64,000 nt of DNA from Chimaeribacter californicus. Its GTDB lineage: Bacteria > Pseudomonadota > Gammaproteobacteria > Enterobacterales > Enterobacteriaceae. Positions 31,930 through 43,147 of the stretch are shown here, piece by piece. The stretch's first letter is position 1, and every line of letters starts with the position of its first letter. Position numbers and translations under genes: made by a program. Under the pieces are notes generated by a model. That model saw only the letters and a list, made by a program, of their open reading frames with translations. It searched no databases and had not been told where the DNA came from. The stretch lies in assembly GCF_002858675.1 (NCBI RefSeq), contig NZ_PJZF01000002.1, positions 124,001-188,000 of the forward strand, given 5' to 3'.

Positions 31930-33245
31930 CAGCCCAGCTCCTTAGCCAGCCGGGCGAATTCATCACCGCGCTGCTCAAAGTTACGGAATTGATCGAGGCT
32001 GGCGCAGGCCGGGGAGAGCAACACCATATCGCCGGGTTGCAGGGCCGGTGCCAGCGCACGCATCGCCTCTTCCATGGTGCCGGTCAGCTGCGACACCTCA
32101 GGGCGCAACTGCGCCAGGGCCTCGCCGTCACGGCCGAAGCAGTAAATACGGATTGCGTCCCGTTGCAGGTAAGGCGTCAGCGGGGAGAAATCGGCTGACT
32201 TGCCGTCCCCGCCCAGCAACAGGTGCAGCGTGCCCCCGACCTGCAAACCTTTCAGCGCGGCTTCCGTGCTGCCAACGTTGGTGGCTTTGGAGTCATTGAT
32301 CCAGCGCACGCCGTTATGCTGATGCACCAGCTGGAAACGGTGCGCCAGGCCGCCAAAGGTGGTCAGCGCCTTCAGGCTGGAGGCGCGCGGCAGGCCCACG
32401 GCATCTGCCAGCGCCAGTGCCGCCAGCGCGTTGGTGTAGTTATGCTGGCCGGTCAACGCCATCTCTTTGGTATTCAGCACTTTCTCACCCCGCACCCGCA
32501 GCCAGATTTCGCCCAGCTGGCGGTTAAGGTGATAGTCGCCCACATCCGCACCGAAACTCACACAGCGCGTATCGGCGCCACGTACCGGCATCGTCAGCGC
32601 GTCGTCCGCATTGACCACACACACGGCGGCATTTTCATAGATGCGCAGTTTGGCGGCGCGGTATTGCTGCAACCCGAACGGATAGCGATCCATATGATCT
32701 TCCGTCACGTTCAGAATGGTGGCAGCCGCGGCTTTCAGGCTGGAGGTGGTTTCCAGCTGGAAGCTGGAGAGCTCCAGCACATAAAGCTGATAGGGTGAGC
32801 CGAGCAAGGAGAGCACCGGCAAGCCGATATTGCCGCCCACGCCCACCTGCCAGCCGGCGGCTTTCGCCATCTCGCCGACCAGCGTGGTCACGGTGCTTTT
32901 GCCGTTTGAGCCGGTGATGGCCACAATCGGTGCCTGCGCCTCGCGGCAAAACAGCTCCACGTCGCCCACAATCTCGACCCCGGCGTCTGCCGCGGCACTC
33001 AGTGCCGGGTGCGCGAGCGCCATGCCGGGGCTGGCGACAATCAGATCCGCCGCCAGCAGCCACGCCTCATTCAACGAGCCGACATGGCACTCCACACCGG
33101 CCGGTAATTTATCGCGCCCCGGCGGATTGACACGGGTATCCATGACGCGCGGCGTCACGCCGCGTGCCATGAAGAAATCAACACAAGAGAGGCCGGTCAG
33201 GCCCAACCCGATGATGACAACCTGCTTACCCTGATAGTCAATCAT
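31929..33245 (-). CDS. murD: UDP-N-acetylmuramoyl-L-alanine--D-glutamate ligase
   Basis: MurD adds D-Glu to UDP-MurNAc-L-Ala. The 438 residues (E. coli length) include the uridine-binding N-domain ([17 protein letters not shown]), the ATP loop [11 protein letters not shown] (about 109-119) and the C-terminal [14 protein letters not shown]. It is 2 nt downstream of mraY and overlaps ftsW. Confidence 0.98.
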   Translation of the reverse strand: MIDYQGKQVVIIGLGLTGLSCVDFFMARGVTPRVMDTRVNPPGRDKLPAGVECHVGSLNEAWLLAADLIVASPGMALAHPALSAAADAGVEIVGDVELFCREAQAPIVAITGSNGKSTVTTLVGEMAKAAGWQVGVGGNIGLPVLSLLGSPYQLYVLELSSFQLETTSSLKAAAATILNVTEDHMDRYPFGLQQYRAAKLRIYENAAVCVVNADDALTMPVRGADTRCVSFGADVGDYHLNRQLGEIWLRVRGEKVLNTKEMALTGQHNYTNALAALALADAVGLPRASSLKALTTFGGLAHRFQLVHQHNGVRWINDSKATNVGSTEAALKGLQVGGTLHLLLGGDGKSADFSPLTPYLQRDAIRIYCFGRDGEALAQLRPEVSQLTGTMEEAMRALAPALQPGDMVLLSPACASLDQFRNFEQRGDEFARLAKELG

Positions 33246-33247
33246 GA

Positions 33248-34330
33248 TTACCGCACCTTCAGCGTCGCCAGGCCAATCAGCACCAGCATCAGCGAAATAA
33301 TCCAGAAGCGCACAATCACGCGCGGTTCCGGCCAGCCTTTCAATTCATAGTGGTGGTGAATCGGCGCCATCCGGAAGATGCGCTGGCCGCGCAACTTAAA
33401 GGAACCGACCTGCAGGATCACTGACAGCGTTTCCACCACGAAGACCCCGCCCATAATCACCAGCAGGAACTCCTGGCGCAGCAGCACGGCGATAGTCCCG
33501 AGCGCGCCGCCCAGCGCCAGTGAACCGACATCCCCCATAAAGACCTGTGCCGGGTAGGTGTTAAACCACAGGAACCCCAGCCCGGCCCCGACAATCGCCG
33601 TACAGACGATCACCAGTTCACCGGCGTGGCGCAGGTAAGGAATATGCAGGTAACCGGCAAAATTCATGTTCCCGGTCGCCCAGGAGACCAGCGCCAGCCC
33701 GGCCGCGACAAACACGGTCGGCATGATTGCCAGCCCGTCGAGGCCGTCGGTCAGGTTGACGGCGTTACTGGTGCCGACAATCACAAAGTACGACAGCAGA
33801 ATGTAGAGCAGGCCCAGCTGCGGCATGATGTCTTTAAAGAACGGCACCACCAGCTGGGTGGCCGGGGTGTCTTTGCCGATGACATACAGCGCGAATGCCA
33901 CCACCAGCGCAATCACCGACTGCCAGAAATATTTCCAGCGGGCGATAAGCCCCTTGGTGTTTTTCCGCACCACTTTGCGGTAGTCATCCACAAAGCCGAC
34001 GATGCCGTAGCCCACCAGCACAAACAGCACGCACCAGACATACGGGTTAGAGGGATACGCCCACATCAGCACCGAAATGGTGATCGAGGTGAGGATCATA
34101 ATCCCGCCCATGGTGGGGGTGCCGCGCTTGCTGAAGTGCGACTCCGGGCCGTCATTACGCACGACCTGGCCAATTTGCAGCTTTTGCAGATAAGCGATCA
34201 GGCGCGGGCCCATCCACAGAGAGATAAACAGCGCAGTAAGCAGGCTGACAATGGCGCGGAACGTCAGATATGAAAAGACGTTGAAGCCGGAATAATACTT
34301 GACCAGATGCTCGGCCAGCCAAACTAACAT
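33248..34330 (-). CDS. mraY: Phospho-N-acetylmuramoyl-pentapeptide transferase
   Basis: This ten-helix inner-membrane enzyme makes lipid I from UDP-MurNAc-pentapeptide and undecaprenyl phosphate. The 360 residues match E. coli length. The catalytic motifs FVDDYRK (about 114-120), [13 protein letters not shown] (about 187-199) and the loop [11 protein letters not shown] (about 322-332) are present. It overlaps murF by 7 nt. Confidence 0.99.
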   Translation of the reverse strand: MLVWLAEHLVKYYSGFNVFSYLTFRAIVSLLTALFISLWMGPRLIAYLQKLQIGQVVRNDGPESHFSKRGTPTMGGIMILTSITISVLMWAYPSNPYVWCVLFVLVGYGIVGFVDDYRKVVRKNTKGLIARWKYFWQSVIALVVAFALYVIGKDTPATQLVVPFFKDIMPQLGLLYILLSYFVIVGTSNAVNLTDGLDGLAIMPTVFVAAGLALVSWATGNMNFAGYLHIPYLRHAGELVIVCTAIVGAGLGFLWFNTYPAQVFMGDVGSLALGGALGTIAVLLRQEFLLVIMGGVFVVETLSVILQVGSFKLRGQRIFRMAPIHHHYELKGWPEPRVIVRFWIISLMLVLIGLATLKVR

Positions 34331-35685
34331 GTTGCATTCTCCTGTAACGCGCGTACTACCTGCTCCATTGCGGCACTACGTGAACCTTTAACCAAAACGG
34401 TAATTACCGCATGTTCAGACAGTAAGCTCGTTAACCGGGCTGCCACTGCTGTCTTATCCTGAAGATGTTCGCCACAGTCGCTGGCCTCACTCACCAGCCG
34501 GCTCTCGCGCCCAACGCTCAATACTTTATCAATCCCGGCCGCTTTCGCCGCCTCGCCTACCTGACGGTGACACGCTTCGCTCTCTGCGCCCAGTTCCGCC
34601 ATATCGCCTACGACCATAACGCGGTAGCCGGGCATCTCAGCCAGCACCTGCGCCGCGGCCGTCATCGACCCGACGTTGGCGTTGTAGCTGTCATCCAGCA
34701 GCAACCTGCCCTGCCCCAGCGTAATCGGGAACAAACGCCCCGGCACCGCCTGAAGCTGTGACAGCCCACGGCGCACGGCCTCTAATGATGCACCGATGGA
34801 CATCGCCAGGGCTGTCGCCGCCAGCGCATTCGCCACGTTGTGACGCCCCGGCAAAGGTAAGCGAACACTTACTTCGCCAAACGGCGAATGCAGGGTAAAT
34901 GCGGTACCCTGCTGGTCTATCACGATGTCACTGGCGAAAAAATCCACGTCTGCGGCGGCCTGCGGCGCAAAGCGCCAGACGGTTTTCCCGGCCAGTTTTG
35001 ACTGCCAGTGCGGCCAGTCATGGCTGTCCGCATTCAGGATCGCCACGCCTTTTGGCGGCAGGCCATCAAAAATTTCACCTTTGGCTTTTGCCACGCCTGC
35101 CAGCGAGCCGAAGCCTTCAAGATGCGCAGCAGCCAGGTTATTCACCAGTGCGGTTTCCGGCTGCACCAGCGCCGTGGTGTAGGCAATCTCACCGATATGG
35201 TTCGCGCCCATCTCCACCACCGCGAAGTCGTGCTGCGTCTCAAGGCGCAACAACGTCAGCGGCACGCCGATGTCATTGTTAAAATTGCCTTGGGTAAACA
35301 GCACGTTGCCGCATTCACGCAGAATCGTGGCCGTCATCTCTTTGACCGAGGTTTTCCCGGAGGAACCGGTCAGTGCCACAATGCGCGCCGGCACCTGTTG
35401 GCGAACCCAGGCACCCAACTGGCCCAGCGCGATGCGGGTATCCGCCACGCACAGTTGCGGCACATCCGCGTCCACACGGCGGCTGACCAGCAGCGCAGCC
35501 GCACCGGCGGCCACGGCATTGTCAGCAAACGCATGGGCGTCAAAATTCTCACCTTTCAGCGCCACAAACAGGCTGCCGGCGCTCAGCTGACGGGTATCGG
35601 TGGCCACCGCATCAATCAGGACGTCATCACCGATCAGCTCAGCGTTCAGCACCTCTGCCAGCGTTTGCAGGGAAACCGCGATCAT
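34324..35685 (-). CDS. murF: UDP-MurNAc-tripeptide--D-Ala-D-Ala ligase
   Basis: MurF adds D-Ala-D-Ala, completing the pentapeptide. The 453 residues contain the ATP loop [14 protein letters not shown] (about 104-117), [10 protein letters not shown] (about 157) and [11 protein letters not shown] (about 330). It overlaps murE by 4 nt and mraY by 7 nt. Confidence 0.98.
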   Translation of the reverse strand: MIAVSLQTLAEVLNAELIGDDVLIDAVATDTRQLSAGSLFVALKGENFDAHAFADNAVAAGAAALLVSRRVDADVPQLCVADTRIALGQLGAWVRQQVPARIVALTGSSGKTSVKEMTATILRECGNVLFTQGNFNNDIGVPLTLLRLETQHDFAVVEMGANHIGEIAYTTALVQPETALVNNLAAAHLEGFGSLAGVAKAKGEIFDGLPPKGVAILNADSHDWPHWQSKLAGKTVWRFAPQAAADVDFFASDIVIDQQGTAFTLHSPFGEVSVRLPLPGRHNVANALAATALAMSIGASLEAVRRGLSQLQAVPGRLFPITLGQGRLLLDDSYNANVGSMTAAAQVLAEMPGYRVMVVGDMAELGAESEACHRQVGEAAKAAGIDKVLSVGRESRLVSEASDCGEHLQDKTAVAARLTSLLSEHAVITVLVKGSRSAAMEQVVRALQENATC

Positions 35686-37169
35686 GCCATCACCCCCAGC
35701 AGCCGCGCGACCGTCAGGCGGTCGGAGTAGTCAAGGCGGCGGTTGCCCACCAGTTGGTAATCCTCATGCCCTTTACCGGCAATCAGAACCAGATCGTCCG
35801 GGGTCGCCTGCATAATGGTATTCGTCACTGCCTCAGTGCGGCCATGAATGGCCTGCGCCCGCCCGGCGTCCAGCATGCCGCGCAGGATGTCAGCAACAAT
35901 CGCCTGTGGCTCTTCACTGCGCGGGTTATCGTCAGTCACCACTACGCGATCGGCATACTGTTCAGCAATGCCGCCCATCAGCGGGCGTTTGCCTTTGTCG
36001 CGATCGCCGCCGCAGCCAAATACGCACCAGAGCTTGCCGGTGCAGTGCAGGCGCGCAGCCGCCAGGGCTTTTTCCAGGGCATCCGGCGTGTGGGCATAAT
36101 CCACCACCACCGTAGGCTTGCCCGGTGCGCTGAAGACTTCCATCCGGCCACAGACCGGCTGAAGCTGCGGTGCAGCTTCCAGCAGCGCCGCCAGCGGGTA
36201 ACCCAGCGCCAGCAAGGTCGCCAGCGCCATCAGTAAATTGCTGACGTTGAATGCGCCAATCAGCCGCGCTTCCAGTACGCCGTTGCCCCAGCTGGAGCTG
36301 AACTCCACCCGGACGCCATTATCGTGATACTGCACCGCATGGGCAGTGAGCGAGTGACCGCCCCACCCTGCCGGTAGCTTGCCGTCAACAGAGACTGCCA
36401 CCGCATCCGGCAACTGTTGCAGCCAGCGCAGGCCGACGTCGTCGTCAGCATTAATAATTTTTTGCCCCACCTGATGGGTAGAGAACAGCAGCCATTTCGC
36501 CGCTTCATAACTGGCCATGTCACCGTGGTAATCCAGGTGATCGCGGCTCAGGTTGGTAAACAGCGCCGCAGCAAACGGCAACGCCGCCACCCGGTGTTGC
36601 ACCAGACCGTGGGAGGAGACCTCCATGGCGGCGAAGGTCGCCCCTTTTTCCGCCAGCTGATGCAGCGCCTGCTGCACATCCACGGCGGAGCCGGTGGTAT
36701 TTTCCGCCGGTACAACCTGGCCCAGCAAACCATTCCCGATAGTGCCCATGACGGCGCTGGTGTCGCCGAGCGCCTGGCTCCACTGCGCCAGCAGCTGGCT
36801 GGTGGTGGTTTTCCCGTTGGTGCCGGTCACGCCAACCAGACGCAGTTTTTCGCCGGGTTGCTGGTAGAAGCGGCCGGCCAGCGCGGAAAGCTGCTGCTGC
36901 AGGCCGTGGATAAAGACAACCGGTACGCCATGCATGGTGGTCAGCGTGCCGTGCTCAGCCGCGCTGTCTGCGTCGGCCACTACGGCGGCTACGCCCTGGG
37001 CAATGGCTTGCGGAATATAGCGGCGCCCATCTGCCTGATGGCCTTTGATCGCCACAAACAGATCCCCGGCAGCCGCCACACGGCTGTCCAGTGTCATTTC
37101 CCGCAGCGCGCACTCAGGGGCATCGGACACCCAAGGAGCGAGTAAATCGCGCAAATTACGATCGGCCAC
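35682..37169 (-). CDS. murE: UDP-MurNAc-L-Ala-D-Glu--meso-diaminopimelate ligase
   Basis: MurE adds meso-DAP to the stem peptide. The GTG at 37167-37169 is chosen: it has the RBS GAGGG 5 nt upstream and gives 495 residues, the E. coli length. An in-frame ATG 12 nt further up has a poor RBS. The ATP loop [13 protein letters not shown] (about 112-124) and the DAP-specificity motif DDNPRSEEP (about 413-421) are seen. The start overlaps ftsI by 14 nt. Confidence 0.97.
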   Translation of the reverse strand: MADRNLRDLLAPWVSDAPECALREMTLDSRVAAAGDLFVAIKGHQADGRRYIPQAIAQGVAAVVADADSAAEHGTLTTMHGVPVVFIHGLQQQLSALAGRFYQQPGEKLRLVGVTGTNGKTTTSQLLAQWSQALGDTSAVMGTIGNGLLGQVVPAENTTGSAVDVQQALHQLAEKGATFAAMEVSSHGLVQHRVAALPFAAALFTNLSRDHLDYHGDMASYEAAKWLLFSTHQVGQKIINADDDVGLRWLQQLPDAVAVSVDGKLPAGWGGHSLTAHAVQYHDNGVRVEFSSSWGNGVLEARLIGAFNVSNLLMALATLLALGYPLAALLEAAPQLQPVCGRMEVFSAPGKPTVVVDYAHTPDALEKALAAARLHCTGKLWCVFGCGGDRDKGKRPLMGGIAEQYADRVVVTDDNPRSEEPQAIVADILRGMLDAGRAQAIHGRTEAVTNTIMQATPDDLVLIAGKGHEDYQLVGNRRLDYSDRLTVARLLGVMA

Positions 37170-38928
37170 CTGAACCCTCATTTTTGTTATTTACCAAATC
37201 ATTTTTCTCGCCGGTTGGCGGGGTCGTCAACGCATCCGGCTCCACATTCATGGTACGCAGTACACCGCCCATAATGGCCCCGAACACCGGCGCCGAGACC
37301 GCACCACCGTAATATTTACCGGCCTGCGGATCGTTGATGACCACCACCAGCGCAAAGCGCGGATCACTGGCCGGGGCAACACCGGCGGTATAAGCGATAT
37401 ATTTATTAACGTACCTGCCGTCCGGGCCGACCTTCTTGGCCGTACCGGTTTTAATGGCAATGCGGTAACCCTTGATGGCGGCTTTGGTACCGCCGCCGCC
37501 CGGCAGGGCGACGCTTTCCATCATATGCACTACCGTGCGTACCAGCTGTTCCGGAAAGACACGCTCCCCGGAGACCGGCGGGTCAACCTTGGTGATCGAC
37601 AGCGGGCGGTAGATGCCCAGGCTGCCGATAGTGGCGTAAACACGCGCTAACTGTAACGGCGTTACCATCAGCCCGTAGCCAAATGAGAAGGTGGCCCTCT
37701 CTATGTCAGACCACCGTTGTTTATGGGGATATAAGCCACTGCTCTCTCCGACCAACCCCAAATTGGTCGCTTTACCCAACCCGAAACGCGAGTATGTTTC
37801 TACCAGCGCCGAGGAGGGCATCGCTAACGCCAGCTTTGAGACACCAACGTTACTCGATTTTTGCAGAACCCCGGTCAGGGTCAGCTCGTTATAGCGCGCC
37901 ACGTCTTTGATCTCGTGGCCGTTTACCCGGTAGGGCAAGGTGTTGAGCACGGTATTTTCACGCACCACACCATGTTGCAGCGCCGTCATCACCACCATCG
38001 GTTTGACGGTGGAGCCCGGCTCAAAAATGTCAGTGATGGCGCGGTTGCGCATCGCTTCCTGCGGGGTGCCGCTTAAATTGTTCGGGTTATAGGACGGGCT
38101 GTTAGCCATCGCCAGCACTTCGCCGGTGTTCACATCCACCAGCACCGCGGTGCCTGATTCCGCCTTGTTGAAGGCGACCGCATTATTCAGCTCGCGGTAG
38201 ACCAGTGCCTGTAAACGCTCATCAATACTGAGCGCCAGATTATGCGCTGCCTGGCTGTCTACCGAGGAGATGTCCTCGATGACCCGGCCGTAACGGTCTT
38301 TACGCACCGTGCGCTCACCCGGCTGGCCGGTCAGCCAGCGGTTAAAGCTGCTTTCTACGCCCTCGATCCCTTTTCCGTCAATGTTAGTCACGCCAATCAC
38401 ATGCGCGGTCACCTGACCGGCCGGATAGTAGCGGCGCGACTCCTGACGCAGGAAAATCCCCGGCAGTTTCAGTTTATGGATGTACTCACCGATGGCGGGG
38501 TTAACCTGACGGGCCAGATAGACAAAGCGCCCTTTCGGGTTGGCGTTGATGCGGGCGGAGAGCTGGTCGAGCGGGATAGAGAGCGCATCGGAGAGCGCTT
38601 TCCAGCGGGTGTCCAGCGTAATGCCGCCATGCTCGTTCAGCTCTTTCGGATCGGCCCAGATGGCATTGACCGGCACGCTCACTGCCAGCGGCCGCCCGGC
38701 CCGGTCACTGATCATGCCGCGTGAAGTCGGGATTTGCTGCACCCGCAGCGAGCGCATATCCCCTTCCCTCACCAGCCGGTCAGGGTTAATCACCTGCAGA
38801 TAAGCCACCCGCAACATCAGCCCCACCAGCGCCAGCAAAATGCAGCCACACAGCAACGCAAAACGCCAGCTGACAAAGCTGGCTTGATCTTCCTGGCGTT
38901 TTAACTTCACTCCACGTGTGGCTTTCAT
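37156..38928 (-). CDS. ftsI: Septal transpeptidase FtsI (PBP3)
   Basis: FtsI is a class B penicillin-binding protein that cross-links septal peptidoglycan with FtsW. The 590 residues (E. coli 588) have one N-terminal membrane helix (about 22-42). The catalytic Ser306 lies in STVK, with the SSN triad at 358-360 and KTG at 493-495. No insertion is seen near the active site of the kind associated with beta-lactam resistance, but residue-level comparison was not done. It starts 23 nt after ftsL. Confidence 0.99.
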   Translation of the reverse strand: MKATRGVKLKRQEDQASFVSWRFALLCGCILLALVGLMLRVAYLQVINPDRLVREGDMRSLRVQQIPTSRGMISDRAGRPLAVSVPVNAIWADPKELNEHGGITLDTRWKALSDALSIPLDQLSARINANPKGRFVYLARQVNPAIGEYIHKLKLPGIFLRQESRRYYPAGQVTAHVIGVTNIDGKGIEGVESSFNRWLTGQPGERTVRKDRYGRVIEDISSVDSQAAHNLALSIDERLQALVYRELNNAVAFNKAESGTAVLVDVNTGEVLAMANSPSYNPNNLSGTPQEAMRNRAITDIFEPGSTVKPMVVMTALQHGVVRENTVLNTLPYRVNGHEIKDVARYNELTLTGVLQKSSNVGVSKLALAMPSSALVETYSRFGLGKATNLGLVGESSGLYPHKQRWSDIERATFSFGYGLMVTPLQLARVYATIGSLGIYRPLSITKVDPPVSGERVFPEQLVRTVVHMMESVALPGGGGTKAAIKGYRIAIKTGTAKKVGPDGRYVNKYIAYTAGVAPASDPRFALVVVINDPQAGKYYGGAVSAPVFGAIMGGVLRTMNVEPDALTTPPTGEKNDLVNNKNEGSGGRS

Positions 38929-38951
38929 GCGCGACTTATCGGCTCCGGTAA

Positions 38952-39272
38952 TTATTGTTTAACCACGATATTTTCCTGTGCAGGATCGACATGCTGCATC
39001 TGCAGCTTCTGCGTGGCGATCTGCTCAACCCGGCTGTGATCGCCCAGGGCATTCTCTTCCAGGATCAGGTTGCGCCATTCGATATCCAGCGCATCCCGCT
39101 CCAGAACCAGTTGTTCACGTTCTGCCGTCAGCAGGCGGGTGCGGTGAGCGGTGGTCACCACCAGAACGGCGGAGACCAGCACAGCGATCAGTAAGATCAC
39201 CGGAATTTTGCCATGGCGCAGCAGATCACCGCCGATAACGCCGACCAGGCCATGCCGCTCAGTGCCGATCAC
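38952..39272 (-). CDS. ftsL: Cell division protein FtsL
   Basis: FtsL is a small bitopic protein of the FtsQBL complex that activates FtsWI. The start is a GTG at 39270-39272 that overlaps the rsmH stop as GTGA, with RBS AGAGGA 7 nt upstream. This gives 106 residues against 121 in E. coli; the missing part is the variable cytoplasmic tail. A membrane helix (about 22-42) and a leucine-zipper-like coiled coil (about 45-85) are present. Confidence 0.96.
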   Translation of the reverse strand: MIGTERHGLVGVIGGDLLRHGKIPVILLIAVLVSAVLVVTTAHRTRLLTAEREQLVLERDALDIEWRNLILEENALGDHSRVEQIATQKLQMQHVDPAQENIVVKQ

Positions 39273-40210
39273 GCGCCGGTCCTCTCAGCAAAGCGCAATA
39301 CAGAACTGCGCGCGCGCGGGTTTTCAGCCACTTCCGGTTCTGACGGCATCATTTTGCCAACCACTTTCAGTGAACGGCCGCCCAGCTCGCTCAACTGCTG
39401 TTCGGTCATCGGTAAACCCGCCGGCACTTGCGGGCCGCGGCTATGCTGGCGCATAAAGCGCTTCACGATGCGATCCTCCAGGGAGTGGAAGCTGATCACG
39501 GAAAGGCGGCCGCCGGGGGCCAGCACCTCAAGTGCGCCGTCGAGCGCACGCTCAATCTCTTCCAGCTCGCTGTTGATATAGATGCGGATAGCCTGGAAGC
39601 TGCGGGTCGCCGGGTGCTTGTGTTTGTCACGGATGGGCGTGGCGGCGGCAATCAGCTCGGCCAGCTCTTTGGTGCGTGTCATCGGAAGTTCACGGTTACG
39701 CTCCACAATGGCGCGGGCAATACGTTTGGCGAAGCGCTCCTCACCAAAGGTTTTGAGTACCCAGGCGATGTCCTCGGCCTCGGCTTTCTGCAACCATTCT
39801 GCGGCCGACAAGCCACGGGACGGGTTCATGCGCATGTCCAGCGGGCCGTCACGCATAAAGGAGAAGCCACGCTCCGGGTCGTCCAGCTGGGGGGAGGAAA
39901 CGCCCAGATCGAGCAGGATGCCATCAATCTTCCCTTCCAGGCCGCGTTCACGCACATAGTGCGATAAATCGGAAAAGGGGCCGTGTACGATGGTGAACCG
40001 GGGGTCAGTGATAGACTGGGCAGCCTGGATGGCCTGAGGGTCACGGTCGATCGCCAGCAGTTGCCCGTCCGGCCCGAGCTGGGACAGAATCAGGCGAGAG
40101 TGGCCACCGCGACCAAAGGTACCGTCAATGTAAATGCCGTCGCCGCGGATGTTCAGGCCGTTAACGGCCTCATCAAGCAACACGGTCTTATGCTTATAAT
40201 TTTCCAACAT
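39269..40210 (-). CDS. rsmH: 16S rRNA m4C1402 methyltransferase RsmH
   Basis: RsmH (MraW) N4-methylates C1402 of 16S rRNA. The 313 residues equal E. coli. The SAM-binding [13 protein letters not shown] (about 29-41) and LAIDRDPQA segments, [14 protein letters not shown] (about 105-118) and the [11 protein letters not shown] motif are present. It begins 2 nt after mraZ. Confidence 0.98.
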   Translation of the reverse strand: MLENYKHKTVLLDEAVNGLNIRGDGIYIDGTFGRGGHSRLILSQLGPDGQLLAIDRDPQAIQAAQSITDPRFTIVHGPFSDLSHYVRERGLEGKIDGILLDLGVSSPQLDDPERGFSFMRDGPLDMRMNPSRGLSAAEWLQKAEAEDIAWVLKTFGEERFAKRIARAIVERNRELPMTRTKELAELIAAATPIRDKHKHPATRSFQAIRIYINSELEEIERALDGALEVLAPGGRLSVISFHSLEDRIVKRFMRQHSRGPQVPAGLPMTEQQLSELGGRSLKVVGKMMPSEPEVAENPRARSSVLRFAERTGA

Positions 40211-40212
40211 GC

Positions 40213-40671
40213 TTATAATGACAAATCCTGTAACCGGTCAGACAACGGCTCCTGACTCGATTGCTCAGCGTCAATATCTTCCTTAACTTGTTGATACCAG
40301 GTCTGTTCATCCCACAGCTCAAACTTATTGAGCTGCCCGACCAGCATCACTTCTTTGGTGAGCCCGGCGTGCTGGCGCAGCGTACCGGCAATCAGCAGCC
40401 GCCCGGCGTTATCCATCTGACACTCACTGGCATGGCCCAGAAGCAGGCGCTGTACGCGGCGCTCGGCGGGATTCATGCTCGACAGACGGGACAATTTTCG
40501 TTCTATGACTTCCCATTCAGGGAGGGGATAAAGCAGTAAGCAGGGCTGGTGAAGGTCAATGGTACAAACCAGTTGGCCCTGGGAACCCTCGGTCAGCATT
40601 TCCCGGTATCGGGTTGGAACGGCGAGCCGCCCTTTACTGTCGAGGTTAACGAGCGTTGCCCCTCGGAACAT
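40213..40671 (-). CDS. mraZ: Transcriptional regulator MraZ
   Basis: MraZ represses the mra promoter and is the first gene of the dcw cluster. The 152 residues comprise two AbrB-like SpoVT folds, with the DNA-contact signatures [13 protein letters not shown] (about 10-22) and [13 protein letters not shown] (about 93-105). The start ATG follows AAGGGG at 10 nt. Repeats matching MraZ boxes lie just upstream. Confidence 0.98.
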   Translation of the reverse strand: MFRGATLVNLDSKGRLAVPTRYREMLTEGSQGQLVCTIDLHQPCLLLYPLPEWEVIERKLSRLSSMNPAERRVQRLLLGHASECQMDNAGRLLIAGTLRQHAGLTKEVMLVGQLNKFELWDEQTWYQQVKEDIDAEQSSQEPLSDRLQDLSL

Positions 40672-40690
40672 GGCTGAATTACCCCTTGAT

Positions 40691-40725
40691 AACCATTTTC
40701 ACCACTTTCCCCCACAAATTCCCAC
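40691..40725 (-). promoter_or_regulatory. MraZ boxes
   Basis: On the minus strand, GTGGG (40721-40725), GTGGG (40711-40715), GTGGT (40701-40705) and a degenerate TGGTT (40691-40695) recur every 10 bp. This is the known MraZ-binding pattern downstream of the mra promoter. Confidence 0.9.
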
Positions 40726-40732
40726 CTAAAGG

Positions 40733-40762
40733 AGTTTACGGAGGGTATGAAAACCTTGTCAA
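40733..40762 (-). promoter_or_regulatory. Pmra, main dcw-cluster promoter
   Basis: On the minus strand, TTGACA (40757-40762) and TAAACT (40733-40738) are spaced 18 bp. The expected transcription start falls at the edge of the MraZ boxes. Confidence 0.85.
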
Positions 40763-41361
40763 GCCAGCGCGGAGGCGGTTTCGCAATATTTCTGAGGGGT
40801 TAGGAGAGCGGAATTCACTGCGTTGTAAAACTTTCGGGACGTTATAAATAATAACGTTATGATTAGCTAAGGAAAATTCTATAATTACCGCAAAGTAGAT
40901 TAAAAAAAAGGCAAATTGTACAATAAATAGCTTCTTATAGTGTTCTGTTATCAATATCTCATTTTTAACAGGCTTTTGGCAGTAAATAACCCCGTGGCCA
41001 ACGCGAACCACAACGCATAGCGAAACGGTTGGCGCTCCATTCCCCATACTTTCGGTAATGGTTAACCCCCTGAACATAAAGGGAATTGATTAAATTACGG
41101 CGATCTCTGCGCTATTATATCCGGCCGCCTTTATTAATCAGCTGCAAAAAACGGTAAATAACCACGGTGTTTTATTAGGCGACGTCGGATTATATAACAG
41201 GGGTTATTATTAAGATTCATCTTAATTGGCCACGCCTCTTAGTGAATTAAATTCTTACATAAATTATTTCGTTTTCTTTCGCTTTTTAGCCGCGATGATT
41301 TATTGCACGTAAAAATGTGTAAAGAATCCAAATGCGCGGCCGATAATGCGCGGAATAATTG

Positions 41362-41389
41362 CGGTGCAACCTTGTTGCACCGGCTTTTT
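41362..41389 (+). terminator. Stem-loop at the cra 3' end with a plus-strand U-tract
   Basis: CGGTGCAAC-CTT-GTTGCACCG is a perfect 9-bp stem. TTTTT follows on the plus strand, inside the cra stop region. On the minus strand the downstream sequence CAATTATT is a poor U-tract. It therefore fits a plus-strand transcript better than cra, though it may serve cra. Confidence 0.6.
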
Positions 41390-42392
41390 ATTTACGGTTT
41401 AACGCGCCGCGGCGATAAAGGTTACGGCGGATGCGGGTCAGCCCCGGTTTAGGTTTGAGCGGCTCATCCAGGCTGGCGAGCACCAGCTCCAGCACCCGCT
41501 CGGCCACATCGCGATGGCGCTGCGCTACCGCCAGCACCGGGCATTGCAGGAAGTCGAGCAGCTCATTGTCGCCAAAGGTCGCGATAATCAAATCGGTTGG
41601 CAACTGCCCCTGCTGCGCCAGCGCCACATCCATCACCCCCTGCAACAGCGGGAAAGAGGTGGTAAACAGCGCCTGAGGCATCGGGTTATTTTTCAGCCAG
41701 TTTCTGAACAGTTCACCGGCCGCTGCGCGCTCAAAGCTATTGGCATACAGGTAGCTGATGGGCCGTGTATCCCCGGCCCACGCCTCCCGGAAACCCTGCT
41801 CCCGCAGGAAACTCACTGAGAGTTCCGGCAGCGCCCCCAGGTATAGGATCGATTCAGCCGGGAAGGTGCGCAGCTCTTTGGCCAGCATCAGGGCATCCTC
41901 CTGATCGGCCCCCACTACACTGACGAAATTTTCGCGGTCCAGCGCACGGTCCAGGGCAATAATCGGGAAAGGATCGTTCGCCCAGCGTTGGTAAAACGGG
42001 TGCTCAGGCGGCAGTGAGGTCGAGACGATGATCGCATCCACCTGACGCTGCAACAGGTGCTCCACACAGCGCATTTCATTATCCGGCTGATCTTCCGAAC
42101 AGGCGATCAGCAACTGGTAGCCGCGCTGGCGAGCCTGGCGTTCGAGATAGTTGGCGATGCGGGTATAGCTGGTATTTTCCAGATCGGGGATCACCAGCCC
42201 GATGGAGCGGGTGCGCCCGGCACGCAGCCCGGCGGCCACGGCATTGGGGTGATAATTATGCTGTCTGACGACCGTCATGACTTTCTCAACGGTTTTATCG
42301 CTGACGCGGTACTGCTTTGCCTTGCCGTTAATGACGTAACTGGCCGTGGTACGCGAAACACCGGCTAACCGCGCGATTTCATCCAGTTTCAC
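41388..42392 (-). CDS. cra: Catabolite repressor/activator Cra (FruR)
   Basis: This LacI-family dual regulator of central carbon flux responds to fructose 1-phosphate or fructose 1,6-bisphosphate. At 334 residues it equals E. coli Cra. The N-terminal helix-turn-helix is [20 protein letters not shown], followed by the hinge and a periplasmic-binding-like domain. It is the last gene of the ilvI-ilvH-cra stretch, but a strong terminator after ilvH makes it a separate transcription unit. Confidence 0.98.
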   Translation of the reverse strand: MKLDEIARLAGVSRTTASYVINGKAKQYRVSDKTVEKVMTVVRQHNYHPNAVAAGLRAGRTRSIGLVIPDLENTSYTRIANYLERQARQRGYQLLIACSEDQPDNEMRCVEHLLQRQVDAIIVSTSLPPEHPFYQRWANDPFPIIALDRALDRENFVSVVGADQEDALMLAKELRTFPAESILYLGALPELSVSFLREQGFREAWAGDTRPISYLYANSFERAAAGELFRNWLKNNPMPQALFTTSFPLLQGVMDVALAQQGQLPTDLIIATFGDNELLDFLQCPVLAVAQRHRDVAERVLELVLASLDEPLKPKPGLTRIRRNLYRRGALNRK

Positions 42393-42588
42393 GACGTCCT
42401 CTCATTGCTTAAAGTGATATTCCGCCTGTTCCAATCAGGTTGCAGGAAAGGCGCACAGCCAATATTTCCCGGATGATTATCGTTATAAGCAGGTAAATCA
42501 GTCAGCCGGGATAAATAACCTGTATTTATCTAACCCCAATCGCCTGAGTGGAGCAAGGTGTTTTGCCGAAAGGTATCAGCGCACCCGC

Positions 42589-42621
42589 AAAAAAAAGGGC
42601 CGGGCATATTCTGCCCGGCCC
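42589..42621 (-). terminator. Intrinsic terminator of ilvIH
   Basis: GGGCCGGGCA-TATTC-TGCCCGGCCC is a perfect 10-bp stem. On the minus strand eight T follow. It lies between ilvH and cra. Confidence 0.96.
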
Positions 42622-42653
42622 TTCCGGCTAATTAAGCCTGTTGTTTTGCGTGG

Positions 42654-43145
42654 TTAGCGCATAATTTTATCGCCGCGTGAGACGCCGACCACGCCGGAGC
42701 GGGCGACTTCCATAATCTCAGCCACATCGCGCACGGCGCTTAAAAAGGCGTCCAGCTTGTCACTGGTTCCGGCGAGCTGAACGGTGTAAAGCGTGGCCGT
42801 GACGTCCACGATCTGGCCGCGGAAGATATCGGCACAGCGCTTGACCTCTTCCCGCCCGTAACCGCTGGCCTGCACTTTCACCAGCATGATCTCGCGCTCA
42901 ATATGCGCGCCCTGGGCCAGTTCGCTCACGCGCAGCACGTCCACCAGCTTGTGCAGCTGCTTTTCGATCTGCTCCACCACTTTCGCATCCCCCACGGTCT
43001 GGATAGTCATGCGGGAGAGCGTCGGGTCATCAGTGGGGGCGACCGTTAGGCTTTCGATATTGTACCCGCGCTGGGAGAACAGGCCGACCACGCGGGACAG
43101 CGCACCCGATTCGTTTTCCAGTAATACCGATAAAATCCGGCGCAT
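42654..43145 (-). CDS. ilvH: Acetolactate synthase III regulatory subunit
   Basis: IlvH is the valine-sensing small subunit of AHAS III. The ATG at 43143-43145 gives 163 residues, as in E. coli, beginning [12 protein letters not shown]; a 10-residue extension into ilvI is rejected. The N-terminal ACT domain (about 1-75) with [20 protein letters not shown] and a C-terminal ALS_ss domain are present. It starts 2 nt after the ilvI stop and ends before a strong terminator. Confidence 0.98.
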   Translation of the reverse strand: MRRILSVLLENESGALSRVVGLFSQRGYNIESLTVAPTDDPTLSRMTIQTVGDAKVVEQIEKQLHKLVDVLRVSELAQGAHIEREIMLVKVQASGYGREEVKRCADIFRGQIVDVTATLYTVQLAGTSDKLDAFLSAVRDVAEIMEVARSGVVGVSRGDKIMR

Positions 43146-43147
43146 GA

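Larger units (their letters stand above)
40672..41387. other. mraZ-cra intergenic region, AT-rich
   Basis: About 716 bp without a credible gene. The left 90 bp hold the mra promoter and MraZ boxes. From about 40830 it is much more AT-rich than the flanking genes. It holds a perfect dyad ACGTTAT-N5-ATAACGT (40839-40857). A weak plus-strand promoter-like pair TTAAAT-N17-TATTAT lies at 41090-41118. A strong stem-loop ends it beside the cra stop. Confidence 0.6.
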
